A DNA stretch of 64,000 nt from Oleidesulfovibrio alaskensis DSM 16109 (GTDB lineage Bacteria > Desulfobacterota > Desulfovibrionia > Desulfovibrionales > Desulfovibrionaceae): assembly GCF_000482745.1 (NCBI RefSeq), contig NZ_AXWQ01000004.1, forward strand, positions 124,001 to 188,000, given 5' to 3'. Both the position numbers and the translations under genes were made by a program. This document shows, one piece after another, positions 9,159-16,738 of the stretch (within the stretch, counting starts at the first letter, position 1; every line of letters starts with the position of its first letter). The notes below the pieces were generated by a model that saw nothing but the letters and a program-made list of their open reading frames with translations, was not told the origin of the DNA and made no database searches.

Positions 9159-9701
9159 ATGGATCTGAAAGGAACGACTATTCTGGCGGTAAAAGATGAC
9201 GAAGGTGTTTCCATGGCCGGTGACGGACAGGTTACGCTCGGTCAGGCCATTGTAATGAAACATGGAGCCCGCAAAGTCAGACGCATATATAAAGATAGAA
9301 TCATCGCCGGATTCGCAGGGTCAACGGCCGATGCGTTCACGTTGTTTGAACGCTTTGAAGCCAAGCTGGAAGAATTTGGCGGCAACCTGCTGCGCGCCAG
9401 CGTTGAGATGGCGAAAGACTGGAGAAAAGACAAGTTTCTGCGGAGACTTGAGGCCATGTTGCTCGTTTCGGACGGCACCACCCTGCTTATGCTGAGCGGC
9501 ACCGGCGACGTCATTGAACCGGACGACGGCGTGGCAGCCATCGGCAGCGGCGGCCCTTATGCTCTGGCCGCGGCACGGGCACTGCAACGCCACACGGCCC
9601 TGAGCGCTCAGGAAATTGTGACCAAAGCCATGGCCATTGCGGGCGAGCTGTGTGTTTTCACCAATGACCACCTGACCGTGGAAAACGCGCGGCGGGCATA
9701 A
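9159..9701 (+). CDS. hslV: ATP-dependent protease peptidase subunit HslV
   Basis: 180 aa. After a five-residue leader (MDLKG) comes TTILAVKDDEGVSMAGDGQV, where the Thr at position 6 should become the N-terminal nucleophile after cleavage. Other signatures are KVRRIYKDRIIAGFAGSTAD and DGVAAIGSGGPYALAAARAL. HslV forms the double hexameric peptidase chamber that works with the HslU unfoldase. No hslU is present beside it in this window. A GAGAG site precedes the ATG, and ispE starts directly at the stop (TAAATG). Its place downstream of rpoH fits a heat-shock role. Confidence 0.95.
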   Translation: MDLKGTTILAVKDDEGVSMAGDGQVTLGQAIVMKHGARKVRRIYKDRIIAGFAGSTADAFTLFERFEAKLEEFGGNLLRASVEMAKDWRKDKFLRRLEAMLLVSDGTTLLMLSGTGDVIEPDDGVAAIGSGGPYALAAARALQRHTALSAQEIVTKAMAIAGELCVFTNDHLTVENARRA

Positions 9702-10685
9702 ATGCTTACCGTTCCGCAACAGACCATCCGCTCGGGGTGCAAGATAAACCTGTTTCTGGAGATAACGGGAGTGCGGCCTGACGGCTACCACGAACTGGTC
9801 ACGCTGTTCTATCCGCTGTCAGAGCCTTTTGACCTGATGGAAATCAGCCCCGCAACGCATGGAGTGACCGTGCTGAGCGAACGGGCCGACCTGTGCGGCG
9901 ACAAAAACATCATCTGCAAGGCATGGCACACGTTCGCGGCAGCAGGCGGTACTCCGCCGCCCATGCAGGTACGCCTTGCAAAAGGGGTACCCGACGGCGC
10001 CGGACTGGGCGGCGGCAGTGCCAACGCGGCCGCAGTGCTCAAGCTGCTGAACACCGCGGGAGGAGCTCCACGTTTTTCTGACACCGCTCTGGCAAAAATA
10101 GCTGCGCAGGTAGGTGCCGATGTGCCCTTTTTTCTGCATAACACGCCGTGCCTTGCAACAGGCGTAGGTGAAAAACTTGTCCCCGCGCCCCTTGACCTTT
10201 CCGGGTGGCACCTTGTACTAGTCTGCCCCGGAGTTCAGGTTTCCACTCCATGGGCTTATAACCGGTGGGACACTCTTTACCGGAGCGGGCTGCATCACCC
10301 GTGCGGGCAGTTGCCCGCCGCGCACGCACCGGCGGCCTGCGCACAGTTGCAGACAACAGGGCCGGACCGCCCGGTACGGGCCGAAACAGGCTGCGCAGGC
10401 AGGAAAAAAAATACCTGCCGCAGCTTGACAACTGAACGGCAAGCCGATAGTAAACCTGTCTCTCGTGCCCTGTGGCTCTTTAACAGCTTTGAAACGGTGG
10501 TTTTCTCGGCCTATTCCGAACTGAGACAGCACAAGAACACGCTTCTTGCGCACGGCGCTTCGGCTGCTCTGATGAGCGGCAGCGGTTCCAGTCTGTTCGG
10601 CCTTTTCAGGGACAAGGCTCAGGCCGAGGCGGCAATGCTCCACTTCTGTCAAAGAAGCATTGCAGTATACGTCCACCGACTATAA
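9702..10685 (+). CDS. ispE: 4-diphosphocytidyl-2-C-methyl-D-erythritol kinase, with an internal insertion
   Basis: 327 aa, about 40 more than usual for IspE. GHMP-kinase motifs are present: the N-terminal SGCKINLFLEITGVRPDGYH, the ATP loop GVPDGAGLGGGSANAA (about 102-117) and the C-terminal ALMSGSGSSLFGLF. The enzyme phosphorylates CDP-ME in the non-mevalonate isoprenoid pathway. The extra residues lie at about 195-245, rich in Cys, Ala, Pro and Arg, between WDTLYRSG and LWLFNSFETVVF. This stretch of DNA contains two hairpins and a run of eight A. The frame stays open, so the kinase is probably functional with a surface loop. The end of the gene lies 3 nt before tRNA-Gln. Confidence 0.92.
   Translation: MLTVPQQTIRSGCKINLFLEITGVRPDGYHELVTLFYPLSEPFDLMEISPATHGVTVLSERADLCGDKNIICKAWHTFAAAGGTPPPMQVRLAKGVPDGAGLGGGSANAAAVLKLLNTAGGAPRFSDTALAKIAAQVGADVPFFLHNTPCLATGVGEKLVPAPLDLSGWHLVLVCPGVQVSTPWAYNRWDTLYRSGLHHPCGQLPAAHAPAACAQLQTTGPDRPVRAETGCAGRKKNTCRSLTTERQADSKPVSRALWLFNSFETVVFSAYSELRQHKNTLLAHGASAALMSGSGSSLFGLFRDKAQAEAAMLHFCQRSIAVYVHRL
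10303..10424. repeat. Two inverted repeats within the ispE insertion
   Basis: The first is GCGGGCA-GT-TGCCCGC at 10303-10318, with perfect 7-bp arms. The second runs from 10390 to 10424: GCTGC, a 3-nt bulge, GGCAGG, a loop of ten containing A8, CCTGCC, GCAGC. Both fall in the part of ispE that does not match the family. They look like a small palindromic element absorbed in frame; this is an inference. Confidence 0.55.
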
Positions 10686-10688
10686 TGC

Positions 10689-10764
10689 AGGGGTGTCGCC
10701 AAGTTGGTAAGGCAACGGGTTTTGGTCCCGTCATTCGAGGGTTCAAGTCCTTCCGCCCCTGCCA
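10689..10764 (+). tRNA. tRNA-Gln (anticodon TTG)
   Basis: A 76-nt cloverleaf: acceptor AGGGGTG pairs with CGCCCCT, D-arm GCC/GGC, anticodon stem ACGGG/CCCGT around the loop TTTTGGT (anticodon TTG), T-arm GAGGG/CCTTC around TTCAAGT, and an encoded GCCA end. It lies between ispE (3 nt before) and prs (42 nt after), in the same orientation, followed by a T run. Confidence 0.95.
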
Positions 10765-10806
10765 TTTTTTTTGCGTGAACCATAAAAAAGTCCCGGATCT
10801 ATTACC

Positions 10807-11748
10807 ATGCATGGCGATTTAAAAATTATTACCGGCACCGCCAATCCGGAATTAGCCAGCGCCATATGCAACCACCTCGGCTGCCATCTGACCCCCACGC
10901 TGTGCGAAACATTCAGTGACGGTGAAATCAGAATCGAAATAGGCGACAATGTTCGCGGAGATGATGTTTTCATCGTCCAGCCGACTTGCGCTCCTGTCAA
11001 CGACAACCTGATTCAGCTCAGCCTGATGCTTGACGCTCTGAAAAGAGCCAGTGTCGGACGTGTGACTGCGGTTGTCCCCTACTACGGGTACGCCCGTCAG
11101 GACCGCAAGGTCAGCCCGCGCGCTCCCATCAGCGCCAGACTGATGGCGGACCTGCTGGAAGCTGCGGGGATGCACCGGCTTGTCACGGTGGATCTGCACG
11201 CGGGACAGATTCAGGGATTTTTCAACTGTCCGGTGGACAACCTGTACGCCGCACCTGTCATTCTTGACTACCTGCGTCAGACTGTCACCAACGACATTGT
11301 TATCGTATCGCCCGATGCGGGCGGTGTGGAACGCGCACGCGCCTATGCCAAACGTCTGGGCGCTTCTCTTGCAATCATCGACAAACGACGCGATAAACCA
11401 AATCAGGCCGAGGCCATGAACGTTATCGGCGAAGTGAAAGGCAAAACAGCCATTGTCGTTGATGATATGATCGACACAGCCGGCACCATGGTAGCCGCAG
11501 GCAATGTTCTGCTTACCAAGGGAGCCAAGGAAGTGATGGCTTGCACAACGCACCCTGTCCTGTCCGGACCGGCCATTGAGCGGCTCTGCGAATCTTCTTT
11601 CTCGCAGGTGGTTGTCACCGACACCATTCCGCTCGGGTCCAAACTTCAGGCATGCAGCAAACTGAAGGTACTTTCCGTTGCGGGATTGCTGGCAAAGGCC
11701 ATCCATAATATCCACACGGAATCGTCCGTCAGCGTGCTTTTTGTGTAG
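10807..11748 (+). CDS. prs: Ribose-phosphate pyrophosphokinase
   Basis: 313 aa, full length. It carries the N-terminal FSDGEIRIEI, the flexible-loop VVPYYGYARQDRK, the SPDAGGVERARAYAKRL region, and the PRPP-binding loop VVDDMIDTAGT (about 220-230). The enzyme makes PRPP from ribose-5-phosphate and ATP for nucleotide, His, Trp and NAD synthesis. It follows tRNA-Gln and precedes rplY, the usual ispE-prs-rplY-pth order. rpiB upstream in the same block supplies its substrate. Confidence 0.96.
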   Translation: MHGDLKIITGTANPELASAICNHLGCHLTPTLCETFSDGEIRIEIGDNVRGDDVFIVQPTCAPVNDNLIQLSLMLDALKRASVGRVTAVVPYYGYARQDRKVSPRAPISARLMADLLEAAGMHRLVTVDLHAGQIQGFFNCPVDNLYAAPVILDYLRQTVTNDIVIVSPDAGGVERARAYAKRLGASLAIIDKRRDKPNQAEAMNVIGEVKGKTAIVVDDMIDTAGTMVAAGNVLLTKGAKEVMACTTHPVLSGPAIERLCESSFSQVVVTDTIPLGSKLQACSKLKVLSVAGLLAKAIHNIHTESSVSVLFV

Positions 11749-11811
11749 CCTGTAAACACCGTATCACACGCGCAGCCAATAAGCGCGACGTTTTTTGAAA
11801 GGAGAGAACTT

Positions 11812-12393
11812 ATGTCCCAGCAGATGACACTGAGCGTCCAGAAGCGTGAAGGACTGGGCAAAGGTGCCAATCGCAAGCTGCGCACCGCCAAAAAGGTTCC
11901 CGGCATTTTCTACAATAGCGAGGGCAAAAACATTCCCGTAGCTATTGACGGTACCCAGCTGGAAAAGCTGTACGAAACCGCCGGCAAGACCACGGTCTTC
12001 AACCTTGATATCGAAGGCGAAACCGCTCCTTGCCTTATCTGGCAGATCGAACGCCATCCTTACAAGCCTTTCTTCACCCATGTCGATCTGTTCGGCGTGG
12101 ACATGGAAAAGCCCATCAAGGCACGTATTCCGCTTAAAATCACCGGTGTGGCCAAAGGCACCAAGATCGGCGGCCGCATGGAAGTGTACCGTGACTTTGT
12201 TGATGTATTCACCAAGCCCGGTTCCATGCCCAAGGTGATCGACATTAATGTTTCCAACATGGAAATGGGCGATGCCGTTCATGTTGCCGACCTCAAGCTG
12301 GAAGACGGACACTGCATATATGACAGCAACTATGTCATCGTGCGTGTATCCGCCCCCCGCGGCGGCAAGGGAGAAGAAGGCGAAGACGCATAA
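11812..12393 (+). CDS. rplY: Ribosomal protein L25, long Ctc/TL5 form
   Basis: 193 aa, the two-domain form. The N-terminal 5S-rRNA-binding domain carries REGLGKGANRKLRTAKKVPG, and a C-terminal beta domain contains HVDLFGVDMEKPIKARIPL and VIDINVSNMEMGDAVHVADL. It binds 5S rRNA in the large subunit. A strong AAGGAG site lies 9 nt upstream of the ATG. A clear intrinsic terminator follows at 12427. Confidence 0.95.
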   Translation: MSQQMTLSVQKREGLGKGANRKLRTAKKVPGIFYNSEGKNIPVAIDGTQLEKLYETAGKTTVFNLDIEGETAPCLIWQIERHPYKPFFTHVDLFGVDMEKPIKARIPLKITGVAKGTKIGGRMEVYRDFVDVFTKPGSMPKVIDINVSNMEMGDAVHVADLKLEDGHCIYDSNYVIVRVSAPRGGKGEEGEDA

Positions 12394-12426
12394 GCGTTGC
12401 AGCCTCCTGCGATCAAGTTGCTACTG

Positions 12427-12464
12427 TGCGGCTCCGTACTACGTGCGGAGCCGCATTCCCTTTT
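12427..12464 (+). terminator. Intrinsic terminator after rplY
   Basis: Perfect 10-bp arms TGCGGCTCCG / CGGAGCCGCA with a 9-nt loop, followed by TTCCCTTTT. It lies between rplY and pth, so pth may need read-through or its own promoter. Confidence 0.8.
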
Positions 12465-12529
12465 GCCGGAGCAGTTCTGCGTTCTGCTGCTGCCCGTGTG
12501 CCTTTCTGTAGACAGTTCGGACAGACACC

Positions 12530-13135
12530 ATGAATTTAGACGGCCTGATTGTCGGCCTTGGCAACCCCGGCAAGGAATATGAAAACACCAGACATAATCT
12601 GGGGTTCATGCTGGCGGACGCCCTACTTGATGAAGTAAGGCGCACCGCGCCCCATGCCGTCACATCACTCGGCACGGGCAAAAAAAAATACGACTTGTGG
12701 AAGTGTGCCCCGCTTACCGGCGGGTCGTCCTGGCTGGTGGCAAAGCCGCTTACGTTCATGAACAGAAGCGGTGATGCCGTTGCGCACATATGCGGATTTT
12801 ATCGCATACCACCGGAAAAAATACTGGTGCTGCACGACGAGCTGGATCTGCCGCTGGGCCGCATGAAATTTAAAACGGCAGGAGGACTTGCCGGCCACAA
12901 CGGGCTGAAGTCCATCGCCGAACGCACCGGAAGCAAAGATTTTCACCGCCTGCGTCTGGGCATAGGCAAGCCCCAGTCCGGTCAGACCACAGGGTATGTG
13001 CTGGGCAGGTTCGGCAAAGACGAACAGGCACTGGTGGAAAAAGTGCTGCAGGCAGGAGTGGAAGGCATACGGATTTTTGCTCAGCAGGGAGCCGTGGCCG
13101 CCACCCAGTTCATCAACGCTCAAGACATCCAGTAA
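12530..13135 (+). CDS. pth: Peptidyl-tRNA hydrolase
   Basis: 201 aa, standard length. GLGNPGKEYENTRHNLGFML carries the catalytic His; KPLTFMNRSGDAV and LVLHDELDLPLGRMKFK with GGLAGHNGLKSI complete the family pattern. It releases tRNA from peptidyl-tRNA that drops off ribosomes. The coding sequence contains a run of nine A at 12680-12688 (Gly-Lys-Lys-Lys-Tyr), a possible slippage site. carD follows 91 nt after the stop. Confidence 0.96.
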   Translation: MNLDGLIVGLGNPGKEYENTRHNLGFMLADALLDEVRRTAPHAVTSLGTGKKKYDLWKCAPLTGGSSWLVAKPLTFMNRSGDAVAHICGFYRIPPEKILVLHDELDLPLGRMKFKTAGGLAGHNGLKSIAERTGSKDFHRLRLGIGKPQSGQTTGYVLGRFGKDEQALVEKVLQAGVEGIRIFAQQGAVAATQFINAQDIQ

Positions 13136-13226
13136 CGGAGCAGCAAATAGCCGTAGACTCTCTCGGCCTGTTAGGGTATTATCAAAAGTCCTTACAGCGG
13201 CTAGAGAATCCTTCAAGGAGTACCAA

Positions 13227-13742
13227 GTGTTTGTTCCCGATCAACTCGTCGTCTATCCTGCTCAGGGCGTGGGTAAAGTAGAACGCCTTGAATCTCAGGT
13301 TGTCGGCGGCGCAGAAGCCGAATTCTACATCGTTCGTATTTTAAGCAACAATGTGACCCTGATGGTTCCCGTAAAAAATGCGGTGAACGTCGGACTGCGC
13401 GCGCTGTGCTCGGCAGAAGAAGGGCAAAAGATACTTGATAGCCTGCAGGACCGTTCGGACTTTACCGGCTATACCGGCCAGAACTGGAACAGAAGATATC
13501 GTGAATATTCTGAAAAGCTGAAAAGCGGCAGTCTTGAGGATGTGGCATACGTGCTCAAGGAACTGCTGCTTATCGGTAAAGACAAAGAGCTTTCTTTCGG
13601 TGAACGGCGTCTGCTTGAACAGTCTATGGGGCTGATTACCCTGGAACTGGCTCATGCACTTGACACCACTCAGGAAGACGTAAAAGCGCGTATTGAGGTT
13701 TTCTTCGAAGATGTGCTCCATCCCGAGGAAAATCCCGAATAG
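13227..13742 (+). CDS. carD: CarD/CdnL-family RNA-polymerase-binding regulator
   Basis: 171 aa from a GTG at 13227, preceded by CAAGGAG with 6 nt spacing. FVPDQLVVYPAQGVGKVERL at the N-terminus is the Tudor-like RNA polymerase interaction domain of the CarD/TRCF-RID family. The C-terminal helices (LKSGSLEDVAYVLKELLLIG, LSFGERRLLEQSMGLITLEL) form the DNA-binding part. CarD-type proteins stabilise open complexes at many promoters, including rRNA promoters. An open frame upstream of the GTG overlaps pth and is not coding. Confidence 0.9.
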   Translation: MFVPDQLVVYPAQGVGKVERLESQVVGGAEAEFYIVRILSNNVTLMVPVKNAVNVGLRALCSAEEGQKILDSLQDRSDFTGYTGQNWNRRYREYSEKLKSGSLEDVAYVLKELLLIGKDKELSFGERRLLEQSMGLITLELAHALDTTQEDVKARIEVFFEDVLHPEENPE

Positions 13743-13750
13743 CTTCTTGC

Positions 13751-13782
13751 CAAGCCCGCTGCTTTAGGCTAGGCTTTTCAGA
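13751..13782 (+). terminator. Possible weak terminator after carD
   Basis: AAGCC ... GGCTT with a T run after it, 8 nt past the carD stop. The stem is short with a long loop, so this is tentative. Confidence 0.35.
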
Positions 13783-13848
13783 ATAGGCCATCATTTTGGC
13801 TGCCGCACTCTCCACCCGTTCAGGTGGCATGTGCACCGACTCATATTA

Positions 13849-13909
13849 CGAGTTTCCTTTATCCTGTCCTAACCAGATACACCTTGCTTACCATACGGCT
13901 CTCCTGACG
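13849..13909 (+). promoter_or_regulatory. C-rich, G-poor leader before rho (candidate rut/autoregulation region)
   Basis: The transcript between carD and the rho start has many C and few G residues and little obvious secondary structure, the composition bound by Rho. In E. coli, rho is autoregulated by Rho-dependent termination in its leader. Applying that here is an inference. Confidence 0.35.
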
Positions 13910-14002
13910 GAACGCTGTAGTTCGGGCTTTTACCTGAGCACTGCACAATGTGCGGCACTGTATCTGGTGCTTTTCTCACCTTCAGCCCCCCTGCGTCTTG
14001 CA

Positions 14003-15340
14003 ATGGAACAGCAAGAAAACACAAAACGAAAATACACTCGCAAGAAGAACACCGTACAGCATCAACCGCCTGCAAACCCGGACAGTCATATGTATTTGTC
14101 TGAGCTGAAAACAAAAAGCATGGCGGAACTGATGGAGCTGGCAGACCAGTATAACGTCGAAAATCCGAGTAACCTGCGCAAGCAGGAACTTATTTTCGCC
14201 CTGCTGCAGAACTGTGCTTCACAAAACGGTGCCATCTACGGTGAAGGCGTTCTGGAAATTCTGCCCGACGGATTCGGTTTTTTACGCTCGCCCATGTACA
14301 GCTACATGCCGGGTCCGGACGACATTTATGTTTCTCCTTCGCAGATCAGAAGATTTACCCTACGCAAAGGTGACATAGTTTCCGGACAGATACGGCCTCC
14401 GAAAGAGGGAGAGCGATACTTCGCTCTGCTTAAAGTAACCGAAATCGGATGCCAGCCCCCCGAAAAGGCAAAAAATCTTGTCCTTTTCGACAACCTGACC
14501 CCCGTTTACCCTGACAGACAGCTTATTATGGAAAACGGGGACAAAAACTTCTCAGGCAGGGTCATAGACCTTATGGCACCCATCGGGTGCGGGCAGCGCG
14601 GCCTTATTGTCGCTCCGCCCAGAACAGGTAAAACCGTCCTGCTCCAGAACCTCGCCAACTCGATCAACGCCAACAATCCTGACGTCTACCTCATTGTCCT
14701 GCTTATAGACGAGCGCCCCGAAGAAGTTACCGACATGGAGCGCACCGTCAAAAATGCCGAAGTCATCAGCTCCACATTTGACGAACCGCCCCAGAGGCAT
14801 GTTCAGGTGTGTGAAATGGTACTGGAAAAGGCAAAGCGTCTGGTCGAACGCAAACGTGACGTCGTGATTCTTCTTGATTCCATAACCCGTCTGGGGCGCG
14901 CATATAATGCTGTAACCCCCTCTTCCGGCAGGGTTCTTTCCGGCGGACTAGACGCCAACGCCCTGCAGCGTCCCAAGCGGTTTTTCGGTGCTGCGCGCAA
15001 TATTGAAGAAGGCGGAAGCCTCACCATCATCGCCACAGCTCTGATCGACACCGGTTCCCGTATGGACGAAGTGATCTTTGAAGAATTCAAAGGCACAGGC
15101 AACCTTGATATTTATCTTGATCGCCACCTTTCTGAAAAACGCGTATTCCCGGCCATTGATATCAACAGAACCGGTACGCGCAAAGAAGATCTTCTGCTTT
15201 CGGATGAAGTGCTCAACAGAGTGTGGATTCTGCGCAAAATTCTGGCACCCATGAACTCTGTCGACAGTATGGAGTTTTTGCTGGACAAAATGCGGGGTAC
15301 CAAAAGCAATCGGGACTTTCTTATCGGGATGAATAAATAA
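14003..15340 (+). CDS. rho: Transcription termination factor Rho
   Basis: 445 aa from the ATG at 14003. The start is uncertain: ATG 14090 (MYLSELKTKSMAELMELADQ) is an alternative and neither has a strong ribosome site, but the basic KRKYTRKK tail is plausible for this group. The N-terminal helical domain is followed by the RNA-binding cold-shock-like domain (GVLEILPDGFGFLRSPMYSY), the Walker A loop APPRTGKT, Walker B VVILLDSITRLGRAYN, and the Q and R loops (SGGLDANALQRPKRFFGAAR). Rho is the hexameric RNA helicase that ends untranslated transcripts. A good terminator follows. Confidence 0.95.
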   Translation: MEQQENTKRKYTRKKNTVQHQPPANPDSHMYLSELKTKSMAELMELADQYNVENPSNLRKQELIFALLQNCASQNGAIYGEGVLEILPDGFGFLRSPMYSYMPGPDDIYVSPSQIRRFTLRKGDIVSGQIRPPKEGERYFALLKVTEIGCQPPEKAKNLVLFDNLTPVYPDRQLIMENGDKNFSGRVIDLMAPIGCGQRGLIVAPPRTGKTVLLQNLANSINANNPDVYLIVLLIDERPEEVTDMERTVKNAEVISSTFDEPPQRHVQVCEMVLEKAKRLVERKRDVVILLDSITRLGRAYNAVTPSSGRVLSGGLDANALQRPKRFFGAARNIEEGGSLTIIATALIDTGSRMDEVIFEEFKGTGNLDIYLDRHLSEKRVFPAIDINRTGTRKEDLLLSDEVLNRVWILRKILAPMNSVDSMEFLLDKMRGTKSNRDFLIGMNK

Positions 15341-15352
15341 TACCCGCCTCTT

Positions 15353-15384
15353 AGCCCGCTCTTATCCAGAGCGGGCTTTTTTTT
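15353..15384 (+). terminator. Intrinsic terminator after rho
   Basis: AGCCCGCTC / GAGCGGGCT, 9-bp arms with a 7-nt loop, followed by a run of eight T. It closes the long rpoH-to-rho block. Confidence 0.92.
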
Positions 15385-16634
15385 GGGGTGACTCCGACCT
15401 CCGACCGGTAAACCGGCAGTTACGGTCCGGCTGAGCTGCATAACGCCCGCCGGACTTTCGCCTTCATGCCGTTTGCCCGCATCCGGCCGGCAACATAAAA
15501 CCTTCCCCGCAACAAAGCTGTCCCGCCATAATGCAGGTGCTGTGCATAATCACAACGGCTTCCGCTGCACCGGTCTGCATACATGCCGGCACTTCACCTG
15601 CTAGTCTTGCGGTGTCAGGCAAAAGCAGCTTCCATGGCGGAGCATGGACTTTGAACGTAACCAATGAGTTCATAACCAGCCTGTGCCCAACCCCATCCCT
15701 GGGGCGCAGGCTGACAAAACGGTTGGCTTTGCTTCGTTGCATACACCTGACCGGACTCCCCACCCTGACCGGACTGTACGCCCTTGCCGCCGCCACTGTC
15801 ACAATGGCTTCTCTCACCCGCCCGCCTGATTGAACACTTTGCGGTACCGTGCCACTGATTCCCGGACAAAGGGCGGAGGCGCTATGCAGCAGGCCACGTC
15901 TGTCATATGCCAACCATTCCGGCATACAACTCGGAAAAAACAACTCAGAGAACGCTGTACTGTGTGGTTAACAAAGCCCTGACACATAATTAATCCTTCA
16001 CCTGCTCCGGGATATACCAAGTCGCCAGCTTCCTTTCTGCGCTCCGGTATCATTTTCCACGCTGCATTCAAGTTTGTGCCAAAACGTTCTGCCTCCGCCC
16101 TGCTGTGCTTTTTTGCCGGTAACGCTCATGGTAGCTGGTTAGTGTGTAAAAGCCCTCCAGAGAGTATGTGTCGCGTTCGACTGCCTGCATAACGATTACC
16201 GCCCTTTTTTTATCCGCGACAACCATAAACGCCCTTTTGCGACGGACAGCCTGAAGCATTAAAACACACTATTCCGCACAGGATTCCGGATACTCTGGGC
16301 TCCTTTCGGGCAATTGCGGCCGCCAGTGCTGCTGTAACCCGCCGGGCACGCAATATGGGCATCCTGCCGCAGCAGACGTCACACGGCCCAGAATGCCCTG
16401 CCTTGCGCTTCGCGAGCTATCTCCCTTGCATTAAAAAGTGTTTGTGCACTCAATCGCAACATATTTATCAGTTTTTCCTGCCTGCAATTCCTGTCTGATG
16501 TCACAGCGTGAATTCTTAGTGCTATGTTTTTAAATTTTCGTGCCACAAAGTGCCATGTTTGATCATTCAAACATCACACATCGGCTGACATATCAGAATT
16601 CTTGATAAATTTCGCTCTTCTTATTTGCCATTCC
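15385..16634. other. Long region without a convincing gene
   Basis: About 1.25 kb between the rho terminator and the hys promoter. Short open frames exist on both strands, but none has a ribosome site, recognisable motif or good codon use. There is a direct repeat CCTGACCGGACT (two copies near 15745-15775). The last 250 bp are AT-rich and hold the dyads described separately. It may contain gene remnants or a small RNA; nothing firm can be said. Confidence 0.6.
16555..16574. promoter_or_regulatory. Palindrome upstream of hysBA (candidate operator)
   Basis: ATGTTTGA-TCAT-TCAAACAT, perfect 8-bp arms, about 62 bp upstream of the putative -35 element. The core TTTGA-N4-TCAAA has the geometry of Crp/Fnr-family sites. 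A second smaller dyad, TATCA-N7-TGATA, lies at 16591-16607. Function is inferred from symmetry and position only. Confidence 0.5.
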
Positions 16635-16635
16635 G

Positions 16636-16665
16636 TTGACACAAGTTTTGACTGGATTGTATTTT
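16636..16665 (+). promoter_or_regulatory. Putative sigma-70 promoter of hysBA
   Basis: TTGACA at 16636-16641, 18-nt spacer, TATTTT at 16660-16665, about 74 bp before the hysB start. The -35 is perfect; the -10 matches four of six positions. Confidence 0.5.
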
Positions 16666-16738
16666 TCTATCGAATTTGACCGAAGCTATTGGTTACAGCA
16701 TCGGCTTCATAAACGCCCAAAGTTTGAAGGAGGCAGGG

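Noticed and set aside
12996..13226. N-terminal extension of CarD overlapping pth
   Set aside because: It runs in a shadow frame of pth; the GTG at 13227 has a strong ribosome site and begins exactly at the conserved domain.
13796..14002. N-terminal extension of Rho by 69 residues
   Set aside because: No ribosome site, Cys/Ser-rich and unlike Rho; better read as a leader.
15464..16259. Several frames of 60-160 codons in the rho-hys gap
   Set aside because: No ribosome sites, no family patterns and mutually overlapping on both strands.
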